DNA from: Combretum micranthum
Taxonomy: Eukaryota > Streptophyta > Magnoliopsida > Myrtales > Combretaceae
NCBI GenBank assembly: GCA_024138025.1
Contig: JAMXBD010001098.1
Coordinates: 372,001 to 436,000 of the forward strand
DNA: 64,000 nucleotides
Direction of reading: 5' to 3'
Part shown: positions 36,761 through 49,199 of the stretch, in pieces
Layout of the letters: each line of letters opens with the position of its first letter
Position numbering within the stretch: position 1 is the first letter of the stretch
Notes under the pieces: model-generated
What the model saw: the letters and a program-made list of their open reading frames with translations, nothing else
Told to the model about the DNA's origin: nothing
Databases searched by the model: none
Made by a program: the position numbers and the translations under genes

Positions 36761-39700
36761 TGTTAGGCCCCGAGGGGTATCCCAAAATGCAGTAATCTAC
36801 CGTGCACAATATTAAAGTCTAGGAATGACTTCCTTAGTTACGCAAAGGCTTTTACATCATGCATAAGATGTATAACACATCAGAGGGAACACATCGGAAT
36901 AATGCAATTTACTTAGATAACAATTGAGTAACAAGATAGAAGAATACTTAACAATAAATATGGATAAGGTCAATTACAATTCTTAGGGGCATATCCCCGC
37001 TAATGTCTTTAGGATTACACAAAGACACTTTCTAGTAATCTCCAAAACATTAACATATCACATATAACAATAAAGAAATTGCATGAAAATAAATTCATCC
37101 TATATTTCCACTCCTTCCACAAGAGCTTCAAAGGTTCGCTCACGATTTCCTTAATATTCTGACCCTCAGATGTAACCGCAAACATACATGTTTCAACAAA
37201 AGCCTATGGGGGTATAAGCTTACAATGAGCTTAGTGAGTTATTTTCTTTTATTTACACTGCAATTTCAAACAAGTTTATTAATTTTCAGGCATATGCTAT
37301 GCATGCTATGAAACAATCACTTGATTACACAAATATATATGGTTATTCGGAAATCATATACATAATGGATTTACCCCTCCGTATTGAAGGTTAGGGAATT
37401 TATGTACGAAGATCCTTGCCATCTTCATTACTAGTCCCCAAGCATTCTACTCTCAGTAATCGGTTAGCGCGACTCATCCTTGGCATGTATCTTCAGTATG
37501 CCTTAGTTCCCTAAGAATAAGCTTAACCTTTGGCCCTTTTGATTCCTCGTGTAGGAGTAGTAGTGCTTATGATGTAACTCGACAGATGTAATGCGTATCC
37601 ATTTAATTTATACAAAGGCCAAGTATAATTATGGTAGACTTAAACGTGATCAAACAATCATTATACATACATAAGCAACATGTAATATTAACAATATACT
37701 TAAATAATCATTTGTGGATTCCGATATGCTTAGCATCCATTGTCACACATACATAAAGGCATAAACATATAAACCCATACCCCATACATGTTCATTTTAT
37801 CTTGTACCTATAGATCTAGTGCAACTATTTGCAATTACAAGTAAGGTAACGAAATTAAGAGGGAAAAGTCACTTGTCCATATTGTAGTCTTCTTAGTCGT
37901 AGTAATCCTCAGGAAAGGAAATTCCGCATTCTTCGTGACCTAGACAAAAGAAATACTTAGGATGAGTATTTCATGGAAGTTCTACTTTAACTTTCCAATT
38001 TTATTTGGTTATTTTCGTCAAAATTCCGATTATGTGAAATCCCAACTTAAAGTGGCCATATCTTGCTTATTTTAACTCGAAATTTCGCATATAATATCTC
38101 GTTTTCTACCTACTCAAAAAGATCTATCTATTTCTAAAGTTATTTTTAATATTTGAAGTCATTTGGGTTAGAAAATACGTTGGCACAGCTCTACCAGGAA
38201 AATTCTAACCTCAATTTGTAATTTTTCTTAATTTTATTTCATCCAAAATTCTATAGCAAACACATAAATATCTATACAGTTGAAAATTTATTTTAATATA
38301 TACATAGACTCATATTATATGCATAATTATAGTATTGTTATCTCAAAAATAAATTTGTAAACAATCTTTGTGAAAGATAGAGTTTTGTGAAGGTCATCCT
38401 TTGACTTGTGATTTAATTGCTATCTTGTGAATATGTGATTCAACAATAAGAAAATAATAATTATAGTTCAATATATATTTTGAATTCTCAAGGGTCTCAT
38501 TTTTTAAAAGAGTTTTATATGATAATTTATCTTACAAGACTTGGTTTTATTCATTGGTGGCATGACTCTCAGTATATTCCCTTACAGAAAATTTCTTTGA
38601 GTTTGATTCCTAAACGAAGTTTTAATTCTTAGATTTTGTAAATATGAAACTTAATTAAAGAAAATCATGATTCCATATTTTGAGTTCATGAATATTTTAT
38701 TTTCATGATAAACTTCTTTTAAGTAATTATTTTTCGAAACATGAACCTTTATGTGGTTATGAGGAAAAATCATCCTACATTGTATAACAAAATGTTTCAA
38801 GTTTCATCATATGAGGAAAGTTGAGTGAATGACTTGTTATAAACTTTTATGCTTATAATATTCCTTTCTTAATTCGAAATTTCTTAGCACATGGACCTTT
38901 AGGAGTTATTGGAAAAATCTTTAATTTATTACAAGTGAGCACTTAATTTTATAAAAAGAAAATGAATTTACTTCTTAAAGCTTAGTTCCTTAAGTTGTAT
39001 ACCGATTTTATTTCTAAGTAAATTTTACGATCTTAGCTTGACTTGAAAAATTTGTTTTGTTCTTAGTGTTTATTAAAAGTATTGGTAATAATCTCATAAA
39101 TAAGTTTTTTTCTAAGAAAAGTTTGCATATCAAAGAATTAGCAATAATAAATTTTATTTTTTTGGTAGTTTGAAAAGAGAGTAATGAAACTACTTGATTA
39201 AATTTTTAAGAATTCTTGCATAACACTAAAATTTATGATGACCTTGCCTAAATTTTTGAAAAGAAGTTATTGAAACAATTTCTAAGTTTAATTGAAAACT
39301 TTCTAAAGTGACAAAAATTATTTTTATGGTGAGCTTAGTTTTATATTTTTTATCAAAGAAAGATTTTTTTTTTTTTTTATTAAGACAACAACATCATGAT
39401 CATTCATGAATATGAACTTATAGTTAAGTAATATGACAAAAATAATTTATATGGAATATAAAAGATATAGAAATAAAATAAGTACATAATCAAAGTCAAG
39501 TATTAGGAAGTCTTTGCTTGTATCAAGGCTTCCTAGACTTAGACGTGGGCAAGTCTTTTAAGAAAAACACATAAGAAAACATGAAGTCTTAAATTTATAT
39601 CAAGGCTTCCCAGACTTAGACTATATATAAGTCCAGTAAAAGAAAAGAAAAGAAAAGAAAGAAAAAAAAATTGTTTTGACTTGATATGGACATATCTAAG

Positions 39701-41347
39701 ACTAGAAAGATCAATCTTAATATAATAGTATGAAATAAATAAATAAATTGCAAGAAAGAAATAAATAAATTACATGAACATAAATAAATGTTATGTTAGT
39801 GGGCTTATATGCTCTAAGAAATATATATATATATACATAAATATATTTAATAACATATAAAAGTTATATTAGAAGCAATAAATAGAGCATAATATAATAT
39901 TAACATAATAATAAAATTTTTACATGAACAAGAAAAAACATGAATATATTATTACTTCCATAACATCCATGTGTTTAGGAAATATACATTATGGTCATGT
40001 TAAGTTACATGACATGAAGATGAATGTAGGAATCTTTACCTTAAATCATTTGTTGGTTAAAGAAGAAATGAAATTTTGGTAATAATATGTATATAATAGT
40101 TTTATGGAAAGAAGCGAGAGTTGAGAAGAGAATTTTAGAGAGGAAAATTAGAGGGAGAAGTTGAGAAATAATTTTGATAGAGTTTTGTTATGGTAAAAGA
40201 AAATTGTGTAAGAATTGAAGGAGGGAAGAAGTATTTATAGATAAAGTTGGAGGGAAATTGTAGTTAATTAAATAAATAAAAAAGAAAAAAAACTTGGTGG
40301 CATGAAGGGGAAGAGTAATTAAAAATTAATTTTAGAAGAAAAGTGTAAGAGAAGTTTAGCAATATATGGTGTAGAATTTTTGTGGGAAAAGAAAATTATA
40401 AGAAATAAGTATATGGGTTGTAAGAATATGGAGCAAGAAAAGTAGAGATAAGTGAATATTAAAATTGTAAAATGAATAGTAAACAAGATAAATAAATTAC
40501 CGATAGTAAAGAAAATACGCGAAAATACATTATATCTTATATTTTTAGTGGCAAAAAAAATTCTAAAACTGATATTTTTGGAATCTTGATATTATTATGA
40601 GTTTAATGGTGTTATTGAAATATTTTTACCGTTTGGTGCACTGAGGCACAGTTTTCGAAATCTGATCCCATTCGGGTCCAAAATGAACTAAATTTTGACG
40701 AATATGATATTTTTAAGTTTCATTATATTGTTACAGATTATGATCTACGATTTATTCAATTTTAATTCTCTACGTCTAAGAGCGCAGGATTGCCAGATTT
40801 AGTCTCACTAGGACTTATTGTTGGCTTAGTTGACTTTTAGGGATCCGGCTTTAACTTCGGCTTTAAGATTTACTCACAAGATTACAAATTTTGGGATTTA
40901 TGGCTATTTTATATTTTTTATTTAAAATTTAAGTTTTTACTTTATTTTTATGATTGATTTAGTATTTAACAATTCTTGGGATTGTTTAGTTGCATATAGG
41001 ATTATGGGTTGACTTTGTTTGACATTTGGTGGTAATTGAAAATTTTTATTCTAAAATTCATCAAAAGGTTTAAGGTTTTAGTATTTTGTCGTTGAGTGTT
41101 ATTCGGATATATCATTTCGATTACATGTTAGGGAATAGAAGAATTGTTTCATGTATGGATTTTGAATCGAACGATTATTGGATTTTTCATTTTATTTTTG
41201 AAGGTCCTCTTTTTCTTAAAGTTAAGAAATTCTGTATTTGATCTTGTTTAGAATTCGGTTTAACTTTGGTCGGTTTTTAAGGTTTCATTTTCGATACTTA
41301 ACCCTAAGATTATTTTTTAAGAGAACCGAAAAATTCAGGGGTTTACA
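36761..41347 (-). mobile_element. antisense long solo LTR, 4.6 kb, in pseudogene exon 5
   Basis: Plus-strand edges TGTTAGGCCCC and GGGGTTTACA form a TG...CA pair. The flanks TGTCA (36756-36760) and CGTCA (41348-41352) match at 4 of 5, and removing the unit rejoins exon 5. In minus sense it starts TGTAAACCCC and ends GGGGCCTAACA. A TATA-like CTATAAATAC lies near 40230 (minus). The left ~130 bases match the LTR fragment beside a primer site at 3881-4235, which supports the LTR call. No coding domain was found. 4.6 kb is long for an LTR but known in Tat/Ogre-type elements. Confidence 0.65.
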
Positions 41348-41668
41348 CGTCATTCCCATGAATATTAGCCAACTAGCTCAAAGTTTATGATTGAGAAGCA
41401 TGACCATGCGAAATTTCCAATTTTCCTCTTTTGTTTGTCAAGAGACCATTGTTTAGTTTATAATACTAAACCAATAACAATATAATACTAACGAGTGTTG
41501 ATCAATGTTTTTGATGTCCTCTAATAAATTTCAGATATCACAATTTTCACATTTGTGGAAATATTTGTTATCAACATTGTATCACTGTTCTACCTAAGTA
41601 TGTTTACTATTTTTCCCCCTTCTTTTTTTTTTTTGGTAAGTGTTTGGTATATAAAGAAAACGTTTCAG

Positions 41669-42127
41669 CATGGCTGTCAAAACCGGCTTGGATTGGCTGT
41701 TTCAACTCGGTTCGACCGGAACCCGTACTAATGCCGGACCGGGTCTCAACTAAAACTCGTTTTTACAACAAACCGGTGAGATCTAGATTGACCCGGTCGA
41801 CCTGGGCGGTTGAATTGGTTGATTCAGACCTAAAAAAATATAAATATGAAAACAAAATTAAAAAATTAGAAATTTAAATATTTATTCATACTTTATTATA
41901 AATTTACAAATATAATCATTAAATCATATTTATTTAATAATTAATTGATGAATTTGATCCAAATATAGGTTTAATTGAGTGAATACACACATATTGGTCT
42001 TTTATAATTAAATTATCCTTTATATTTTTATTTTTCACGACCCTGGTTCGACCCTCTGTTGAACCCGATCTGACCCTTGACCCCTAGCCTATCTGGGTCA
42101 AATCTCGGTCCGGTTCTGACAATATTG
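41669..42127. mobile_element. hAT-like MITE, family E (CCGGT-rich), 459 bp
   Basis: Ends CATGGCTGTCAAAACCGG and, reverse-complemented, CAATATTGTCAGAACCGG (13 of 18 match). The 8-bp flanks CGTTTCAG (41661-41668) and CTTTTCAG (42128-42135) match at 7 of 8. The ends carry GGTTCGACC, CCGGTC and GACCCGG words; the core is AT-rich. The open frame at 41644-41877 is the repeat read as protein. It lies about 200 bases past the GDSL pseudogene 3' UTR. Confidence 0.8.
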
Positions 42128-42439
42128 CTTTTCAGTAGTGTCTTGAAAATGTCAAAAGCACGATAGAGTCAACCACAAAAAGAAAGAGAGGAGACTAAAG
42201 CAAACAAATTTGCATAGAAAATCATTGTATCATTATAATAAAAAAAAATTAAAAGGAAAAAAATAAAGGACAAAGAAGAGCAGCAACCTTTTTTCCTTTT
42301 TTCTTTCTTTTTATTTTTTCTAGAAAAGAGAAGCAACTTTACTTGAATAAATAAAGAGTACAATTGTATTCAAAATTCATAAGGCTCCTAAATGTGTTGA
42401 CATTTTGGAGATGTAAACCTTGCAAAAAATAAAAATTAA

Positions 42440-42838
42440 TGGCCTGTTCACTTCTCTGAATGAAATAAGGAGAGAATGGAATTCCAATTCAAAGGGAATG
42501 TAATAGGGTTATAATGACTATCATAATATTTACTTGGTATAAAAAGTAAAATAAGCAATTATTAGAATAAAAGATAAAATATCTATAATACCTCATGTAT
42601 TTATTACAAAGAGAGGATAATTGTATAGGTGTTATTTTTAAGACAGGGATATTTATGACAAATTTGAAAAATAGACCATTGAATGATGATTCATGGGTGA
42701 GATATGAATTGCTATTCACCATTTTACCTAATAGCAATTTATTATGAATTCCCATTTATTTCAAGTGAATACCGTAATTTCAGCGTTATATCGAATGAGG
42801 AAGGAATAAATAGCTATTCATGTTAAATGAATGGACTG
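42440..42838. mobile_element. Tourist-like (PIF/Harbinger) MITE, 399 bp
   Basis: Left end TGGCCTGTTCACTTCTCTGA; right end reverse-complemented CAGTCCATTCATTTAACATG, weaker but alignable. Flanked by TAA on both sides (42437-42439, 42839-42841). Its left end is nearly the same as the right end of the 15479-15710 element, so the two belong to one family. Confidence 0.65.
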
Positions 42839-44249
42839 TAAAAATATCATACATAGACCTTTAGGTCTCAAATGGGTATATAATATAAATAACACAGTAG
42901 GAAATCTGGGCATTAATGGAGAATGATGTTTGAAGTCATGGCTAGGTGGTCAATTGCCCATTACGATTGATCAATCACTAATTACTAGACTTCAAGTGCG
43001 ATCGACATCCGGTTCACCATTGTTCATGTAATGCCCTAAATTTAAGGACATTTATAACCTATCACGTATCTATATGAGATATGGACACGCTAAGGCCCAG
43101 AACCTACTAATATCCATAATAAACACTGTGAATACTCCAAGATCTCTTATACATTAGTGATTCTGAATCAAAATATTTTCATGCTTGTAATTATAAACAA
43201 CCACATAATTATCCTTTTATGATCTTTAAGAGTTTAACCAACATCTACCATACTAAAGTTACAAGGATTATAAGTTATTACTATAAGATATTTCTTTTAA
43301 TAAACACTAAGCATCTACTACTCTTGAGACTAATTACTTTAATTTTTCCACAAACTTTATTCATCATTTGGAGAGTCTTCAATGCTAGAGATATTCCCAA
43401 CCCACTATTCATAAGCGCTAAGCAATATAACGGCTTACACACTTTTCACTTGTACTTGAAAAAAAAACAGAGTGAGCTAGAGCCTAGTATGGTATACCAC
43501 AAACATACATACACACATGATTTACAAACACACGTTCACATACAAACCTAATACTAATGCAACAACTGATATTTTATTATCTTTAATTTAAGTCGAGCCA
43601 ACAACATAAGGATAACTTAGTATCCCACCACATGCAAATATAATAATATTATATATATATGATGCCGTGTACTCCTCAGCATCTAAGAGATCAAAACATG
43701 AATATTAGGTACTCCTCAATATTCCTGACCTAGATTTGCTCTGATAATTTCCATGCGTAACTTTACTCCCGGACAACATGATATATAGATCATTAGTTGC
43801 GGTGATAATAGCATGGATACTCTCCACCTATTACCAGCAACCACGCATAAGCATCAAACATATTTATTTAGCTGGATAGTTAATTAATCCATTTAACATT
43901 CTGTCTTACACAAGCATAAGCAACAAGAAAAGTATACACGTGCTTAGAAGTAATTCTGTTCCAAATCAATATCCACTATCTGAATTATGCATAATTAGGT
44001 TGTTTAGAATCTTCTATTTGTCTTACTTCAACTCTCATTATATTTTTATTACTCCCAGTCCTACATTGTTATAACTTGGGTTCTAAAGTCTTAAAGTAGA
44101 CTTAGATTGTAGAATAAGAAGATTTGACGAATACAGTCATGTTTAGGCTAGAAAAGAATGATTATCAAGGTGTTATAACATGTATAAACTAGTATACAAG
44201 TGGGTATAGGATAAGATATTACTTAGACGGAGAAAATAGGTCATAAAAA

Positions 44250-44480
44250 GTCACACGACTTGACATATCTCCTCATGTTCTTTTGCAGACATAGAATTCA
44301 AGCACCAAGAGGAAAATGACTAGGAACATGGTGTCATTTACACATCATGTTCTTCCTGCATTCCTTTCTTGTTGAAACATAGAGAGAAACACGACTGGAT
44401 ACATGCAACCATGTTTTTTTGGAAAACACGAATTTGTCCACATAGATACATAAAGTCGTGCATTAGTCGTGTATTTCTAG
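44250..44480. repeat. CACGACT/AAGTCGTG word-repeat block in LTR
   Basis: Variants of CACACGACTTG, CACGACTGG, AAGTCGTGCA and AGTCGTGTA recur in both orientations over 230 bases. The block occupies a place in the LTR comparable to those at 10840-11215 and 46090-46290. Confidence 0.5.
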
Positions 44481-46089
44481 AAATACGTCCCTTTCTTGAA
44501 TTTTCACTCTTTTGCAACTCGAAACATAATTTTTTTCATTACAAACAATTTTTCATTACCCTAAACACCATAAAACACATAACTACCTTACTCCATTTTA
44601 CCAAAAATTAACCCTCCAAAATATCTTTGATCTTCTTTATACTTATGTCAAATGTTCCCTTATAGAAAGAAACCCTTAATTACATATTTTCCATGAAGCT
44701 AACATGCAAAAGGTAAAAACACATTGAAATCTTTTCCTTTCCGAAAATTCTTTGATGCGTACATTTAGTACATAGTCTCCTCTTTCACCTTCAAACATTC
44801 CTCTAGGATTTACTCTTAAAATATCTCCTTCTCTTCTTTGAGTGTCATTGTTGTTGATTATGCTTAGATTTCTTCGAGAATTCCTATGGTTTTACTAAGA
44901 GGGATGAAGGAAAGTATAACGCCCTAAATTGAGAGCATTAACAGCCTATCACGTGTCCTCACTAGAGATGGATACTATAAGCCTTGGATTCTACTACACC
45001 AGAATTTATAACACAATACATGTCCAATTTCTTACATTAAAGGAAAACTTTTGAAATATTTATGTCATTAACAAAACTTCAAGACAACTCAATTGACATA
45101 AACAAAGTGCCAACTTAAATCAAACTTAAAATATCATATAGAAAATCTTAGAACATTAAAAATCATAAAACTAAAATCCAAACTCCAAAAGTTGTGAAAA
45201 CTAATTAAGATTTCATAAAGTTTTCAATTCTAACTATCATAAACTTCTGCTCTTCTAAAAATCAACTGAGAAATTGGCTCCACAATCGTCATTCCCATAA
45301 TCTACGAACACATCATAGCCTGATAGATTGAGCATTATAGGTTTTTCACCTGATCCTTGAAAAAAAAAAAAGAGTGAGTGAGAGGCCTAGTGCATCAAAC
45401 CACAATCACATGTGCAAGAGCAATCATCTTGTAACTCCACACACAATATGCAAGATATACAGCAATCACAAATTTATTATTTTTATTTAGCCAGGTAACC
45501 AACACAGATTATAAATATTTTCAACTAGTCCTAAGCTCGGAGTAACTCATAACTCTATGAAAAATAAATACGTATACATAGATACTTATATATACGTATT
45601 GGTGTTGGGTACTCCCATACACTTTAGGGTACCATACTCATACCACTTCTAAATCACAAGAATCATCTCTATGTATAACTCCACTCAAGATAGCACTGCA
45701 TACAAATCATTAGGGTGCCATCCTAGTAGCACTGGTACTCACGATCTACCAGACCCAACCAAACACAAGCAATAACCAATTTAAAGCTGGATAACATTAA
45801 GTTCATATACAATTTCTAAGCCTATATTCAAAAATGATAATCAAGGTAATGACGTCCCTAAAACAATATTTGGAACAAATAACTTAGCTTGACTGAAAAC
45901 ATCTGAACATAAGCAAATGCTAACTCAAAACTTGTTTTAAATAAGAAAACACAATTCTAAGGTCATCTAACCTCCTAAACTATAAAAAAGATAGGTCTCA
46001 CTACTTAGATTTAGGTATATTAAAGGTTAGGCTAAGAGTTAAGGAGTTTAAAAAGGTCAAAAACATGGATTAAAGAATACTACTACATC

Positions 46090-46290
46090 CCCTTGTTGGT
46101 CATGCCCATGATAGGGGGCATGATAGGTTTATGAAGGAAAAACTTCATCACAACACCCTCGTCATGTCCATTATGGAGGGCGTGACAGCCATCATGACCC
46201 TTTTGACTGCTGTAATTTGAGCAATGATGGCCATCACGTCTTATGTCATGACCTTGATGGGGGTGGTGACGGCCATCACAACCTTTGCCA
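46090..46290. repeat. CATGACC/GGCCATCA word-repeat block in LTR
   Basis: Repeats of GGGGGCATGA, GGCGTGACAGCCATCATGAC, GATGGCCATCACG and GTGACGGCCATCACA within 200 bases. The small open frames on both strands here (46083-46310 and 46224-46415) are by-products of the repeat. Confidence 0.55.
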
Positions 46291-46762
46291 AGGTAGTAAT
46301 CTGCTATCACTTGCCACTTCCGAGAAGTTCACGGCTCGTGATATGTACGAACCCCCTTCACTTTAAAACGCGAAAAACACTAAAAGAAAACCTTTTTCTT
46401 GATTTTAAACCATGAAACTCCAAAAGAATACATCTTTCTTAATATAAAGTGTTATAAGCGTGGTATCTGAAATTTTCCTTATTCTTTTCAAAATCAACAA
46501 CTACAACCACCAACAAGACAACTAGGGTTTTTCAAAACTCCTCCAAACAATTGAATCCCTTCAACAATGCAACTTAGAAAAGACAACTCCTCCTGATTAA
46601 CAAAGGATTGAAAAGGAGAAAACTTACCTAGTTATTGGACTCTTGATCTTCTTTGAAGTAAGATACATGCTTGAGAGAGGTTTTAGGGTTTGTCTCTTTG
46701 CGAAACTACTCAAAGAAAGATATATGTTTTAGGTGAGGGAGATAAATAGGTATATGATTATA

Positions 46763-46808
<46 letters not shown>
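46763..46808. repeat. (TTA)n microsatellite, ~15 units
   Basis: Perfect TTA trinucleotide run inside the nested LTR. It is read as poly-Tyr in the shadow frame at 46733-46987. Confidence 0.95.
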
Positions 46809-47560
46809 TTTATATTTTTGGTTGGATTATTTTGCCATCTTATTTAAAAACATTTGACATCATTGCCCTTCCTTATGATTTATTTTTTTTTTACTACAAA
46901 AAGTTTCTACATGTGAGAGAAAGGGAGGTTTCTACACAATACGAGGGGATTTTGGGGTGGTTTTCTCCTAACATCAATATATATTAATTTAAACCAACGC
47001 ATATTTTAAATTTTATAGTGATTAACAACTTTGCCCTCATTAAAATTTTAATTTACTTTTTAGCCCTTGTACTTTATTTTAATTAAGGTATTTCACTTCA
47101 CTAAGTACCTTGCTAGTTGAGAGGAATGCTAGAAAAGAGCACATTCAAATGTGTTTAGCTATACACTTTAAGGTATTTTACTTCACTAGTTACCTTTCTG
47201 GTTATTTTGACATCTTATTTTTATCGTTTTCAAATAGACGTTTGTCAAGAAAAAAGTTACAGATGAAAAATAGATATTTTTATTCATAAACAGATCAAAT
47301 AGATCAGGTATAGATAAGATACAGATGTAAATCATATCTAGATAAAATACAGATATCCAAAGATATCCTTTAGCACAATACTTTAGTTCATCCATGAAGC
47401 ATAAGACCCGTAGTTAAATACATAGCATGTTTACTATTACAATAAACCATAATATTACAATGATCGTTTTGAGATAAAAAATGAGTCCGTAGTGGATAGT
47501 GCATTAATAGATTGTAGAGAAACTTTGTAGCTAATGCTTTTCTCAAGACCATGTAAGGAT

Positions 47561-47758
47561 TTTATTAATCAACAAACAAGAGCTGGATCAAAAGTTTAAT
47601 AAGCCTTTATGAGACAAGGACTCTCTAGTATGAAAATATCTTAGTAAATCAGTAGATCTTTTATTAATCAACAAACAAGAGATGGACAAAAGTTTAATAG
47701 GCCTTTATGAGACAAGGACTCCCTAGTATGAAAATCTCTTAGTAAATCAGTAGATCTT
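47561..47758. repeat. tandem duplication, two ~99-bp units
   Basis: The unit begins TTTATTAATCAACAAACAAG and ends AGTAGATCTT. Copies 47561-47659 and 47660-47758 differ at only a handful of positions, so the duplication is recent. No gene context. Confidence 0.9.
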
Positions 47759-48642
47759 ACACTTAGAGACATGGGTAGAGGGATGCCTTTCTCTTCTAGA
47801 AGTATACAAGTGGTGAATGAGTGAAGTATGTGGACATCAATAAATATGATCACTATGTAGACCAAAAGAATAACTCATAAGAGATTATCTATAATTAAAG
47901 TCTATAAAATCACAATCCTTATAAATGTAAATTTTAGCTTCATCTTATGTGTCACTTGCAATACATTGCAAATTTACATACTCATAGAGTAGAAAATCTA
48001 TACAACATTGATGGAACCAATAAATAAATAATATGTATAGCAGAATAATTAGCATGAGCTATAATTTATACAGTAACATTACATTTTAAAATATTTCACT
48101 TGTTGAGGTAAAACTCATATCAACAATCAAAATTTAATTATTTTTAGAAGGTAATTATATGATGTAAATAGAAAAGGAAAAAAAAATGAATATAAAGAAA
48201 GAAGTGATTTTCTTTCTTTGTATCTCCATTCTTTTTATTTTTTCTTTTTCTTGGTTGATTAGTTATCTATTCAGAAGTGAGTTTCTTATGTAAAGGAGTC
48301 AAGCTTTGTCTCCTTGAAAAGAAATAAAAATAAAAACAAACAAGTACATTGAATTATCAATCTATGAAATCAACAATTAAAGGATAATTAATAAATATTA
48401 TGTAAAGATCCAAATGTAGGGAAAAAAAGTTGAGTAGTATGAATCAGTTCATAAATTAAATCCAATCAAACTAAATATACATATTTGCTAACAATTTGGT
48501 TCATAAAATTTCCAAACTGATCCAATTCGTAAACTTATGGTTAGTTTGGATGGAAATTGGAACTAATCCATAAAAATGACCAAACAATTTTAAAAAATGT
48601 AGAAGTATTTCACTTGTGATTAATAAACTTCTTACATCATAA

Positions 48643-48763
48643 TATAGCAACTAAAAGATTTTCTAGTTTAGATTTATTTAATGTATTATTACTAAGCTTT
48701 TATATAGCAATTAAAAGATTTTCTAGTTTAGATTTATTCATGTATTATTACTAAGCTTTTATA
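48643..48763. repeat. tandem duplication, two ~60-bp units
   Basis: Units starting at 48643 and 48703 share TATAGCAA.TAAAAGATTTTC, then TAGTTTAGATTTATT and ATGTATTATTACTAAGC. Only a few differences are seen. It lies in the core of the hAT-like element. Confidence 0.9.
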
Positions 48764-48997
48764 TCCATAATTTATAAATTATGTAAAAAGATTGACTCAA
48801 AATATATGCTACATAATAATTTTATTCATAAAATTAGTTGTTAATGAACATTTGAAATTCTTTAGTATGAATATTGACTTTATTTACATTTTATAAAATT
48901 TAATACTTGTTCTTTTAAATGAATTTAATAATTCGTATATGAAATCAAATGTTATATAATATATTATATTAAAATTACAAAATATGATTTAATCCAT

Positions 48998-49044
48998 AAA
49001 CCGAACCGAATTGAACCGAACCGAACCGAACCGAACCGAACCAT
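48998..49044. repeat. (GAACC)n pentanucleotide array
   Basis: About nine units of ACCGA/GAACC with one imperfect unit (GAATT). It is the subterminal word of the surrounding hAT-like element, expanded into a clean array. Confidence 0.9.
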
Positions 49045-49199
49045 TATTTAAGGACATGGAAAATTTTTCTAATTTGAATCATATGGCATGGTTTGAATTG
49101 AAAATAAACCAAACATTAAATGATTATTTGAATTTGGTTTTTAAGGAAAACCAAATGAATCCATTCTACCTACACTTAAATAATAGTCACTTCCCATAG

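Larger units (their letters stand above)
33331..41460 (+). pseudogene. GDSL esterase/lipase pseudogene (tandem copy)
   Basis: Decayed duplicate of the gene at 17216. Pieces: exon 2 in two parts, 33331-33412 (LGIRGSPPPYLSLV) and 34003-34073 (RGVNFASGGSGILDGTG, then GTAAGT); exon 3 start 34570-34583 and end 35100-35210 (HHRYNRTTV); exon 4 35585-35842; exon 5 36568-36760 and 41353-41390, then 3' UTR. Exon 1 with the nucleophile Ser was not found. Lesions: an LTR-type insertion in exon 2, loss of about 35 codons of exon 3 at a hAT insertion, a lost AG acceptor before exon 4, stops TGA 35655-35657 and TAG 35745-35747, and a 4.6-kb solo LTR in exon 5. Block III reads ESND instead of GSND. It cannot make a working enzyme. 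Confidence 0.9.
44917..46963 (-). mobile_element. nested antisense LTR of a related family
   Basis: The left edge TATAACGCCCTAAATTGAG resembles the outer LTR edge (TGTAATGCCCTAAATTTAAGG). Both have a CCTATCACGT block 30 bases in and a GAGTGAG...GCCTAGT motif 450 bases in (45372 here, 43468 in the outer unit). The right edge, about ATTTTGGGGTGGTTTTC, is approximate. A word block of CATGACC/GGCCATCA lies at 46090-46290 and a TTA microsatellite near the right end. No target duplication was resolved. Confidence 0.4.
43027..47094 (-). mobile_element. antisense LTR interrupted by a second LTR
   Basis: The plus-strand left edge TGTAATGCCCTAAATTTAAGG and the reverse-complemented right edge TGAAATACCTTAATTAAAAT are alignable. 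The flanks are GTTCA (43022-43026) and CTTCA (47095-47099), 4 of 5. Inside are a CAGAGTGAGCTAGAGCCTAG motif (about 43468) and a CACGACT word block (44250-44480). Its sequence appears split by the related unit starting near 44917. No coding domain is visible. Boundaries depend on this nested reading and are moderate at best. Confidence 0.4.
48435..49172. mobile_element. hAT-like MITE, family C-like (GAACC-rich)
   Basis: Left end TAGTATGAATCAGTTCAT and reverse-complemented right end TAGGTAGAATGGATTCATT. The ends hold TTTGGTT, CCAAACTGATCC and an ACCGA run; the core is AT-rich. The flanking 8-mers match only 4 of 8, so the boundaries rest on the inverted ends. Internal repeats are listed separately. 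The open frame at 49011-49199 is the repeat and its flank, not a gene. Confidence 0.5.

Noticed and set aside
41644..41877. 77-residue frame with Arg/Thr/Pro motifs
   Set aside because: It is composed of CCGGT/GACCGG words of a hAT-like MITE with an 8-bp target duplication.
46733..46987. Poly-tyrosine protein
   Set aside because: It is the (TTA)n microsatellite in one frame, inside an LTR.
49011..49199. RTEPN-repeat protein
   Set aside because: It is the (GAACC)n array of a hAT-like element.
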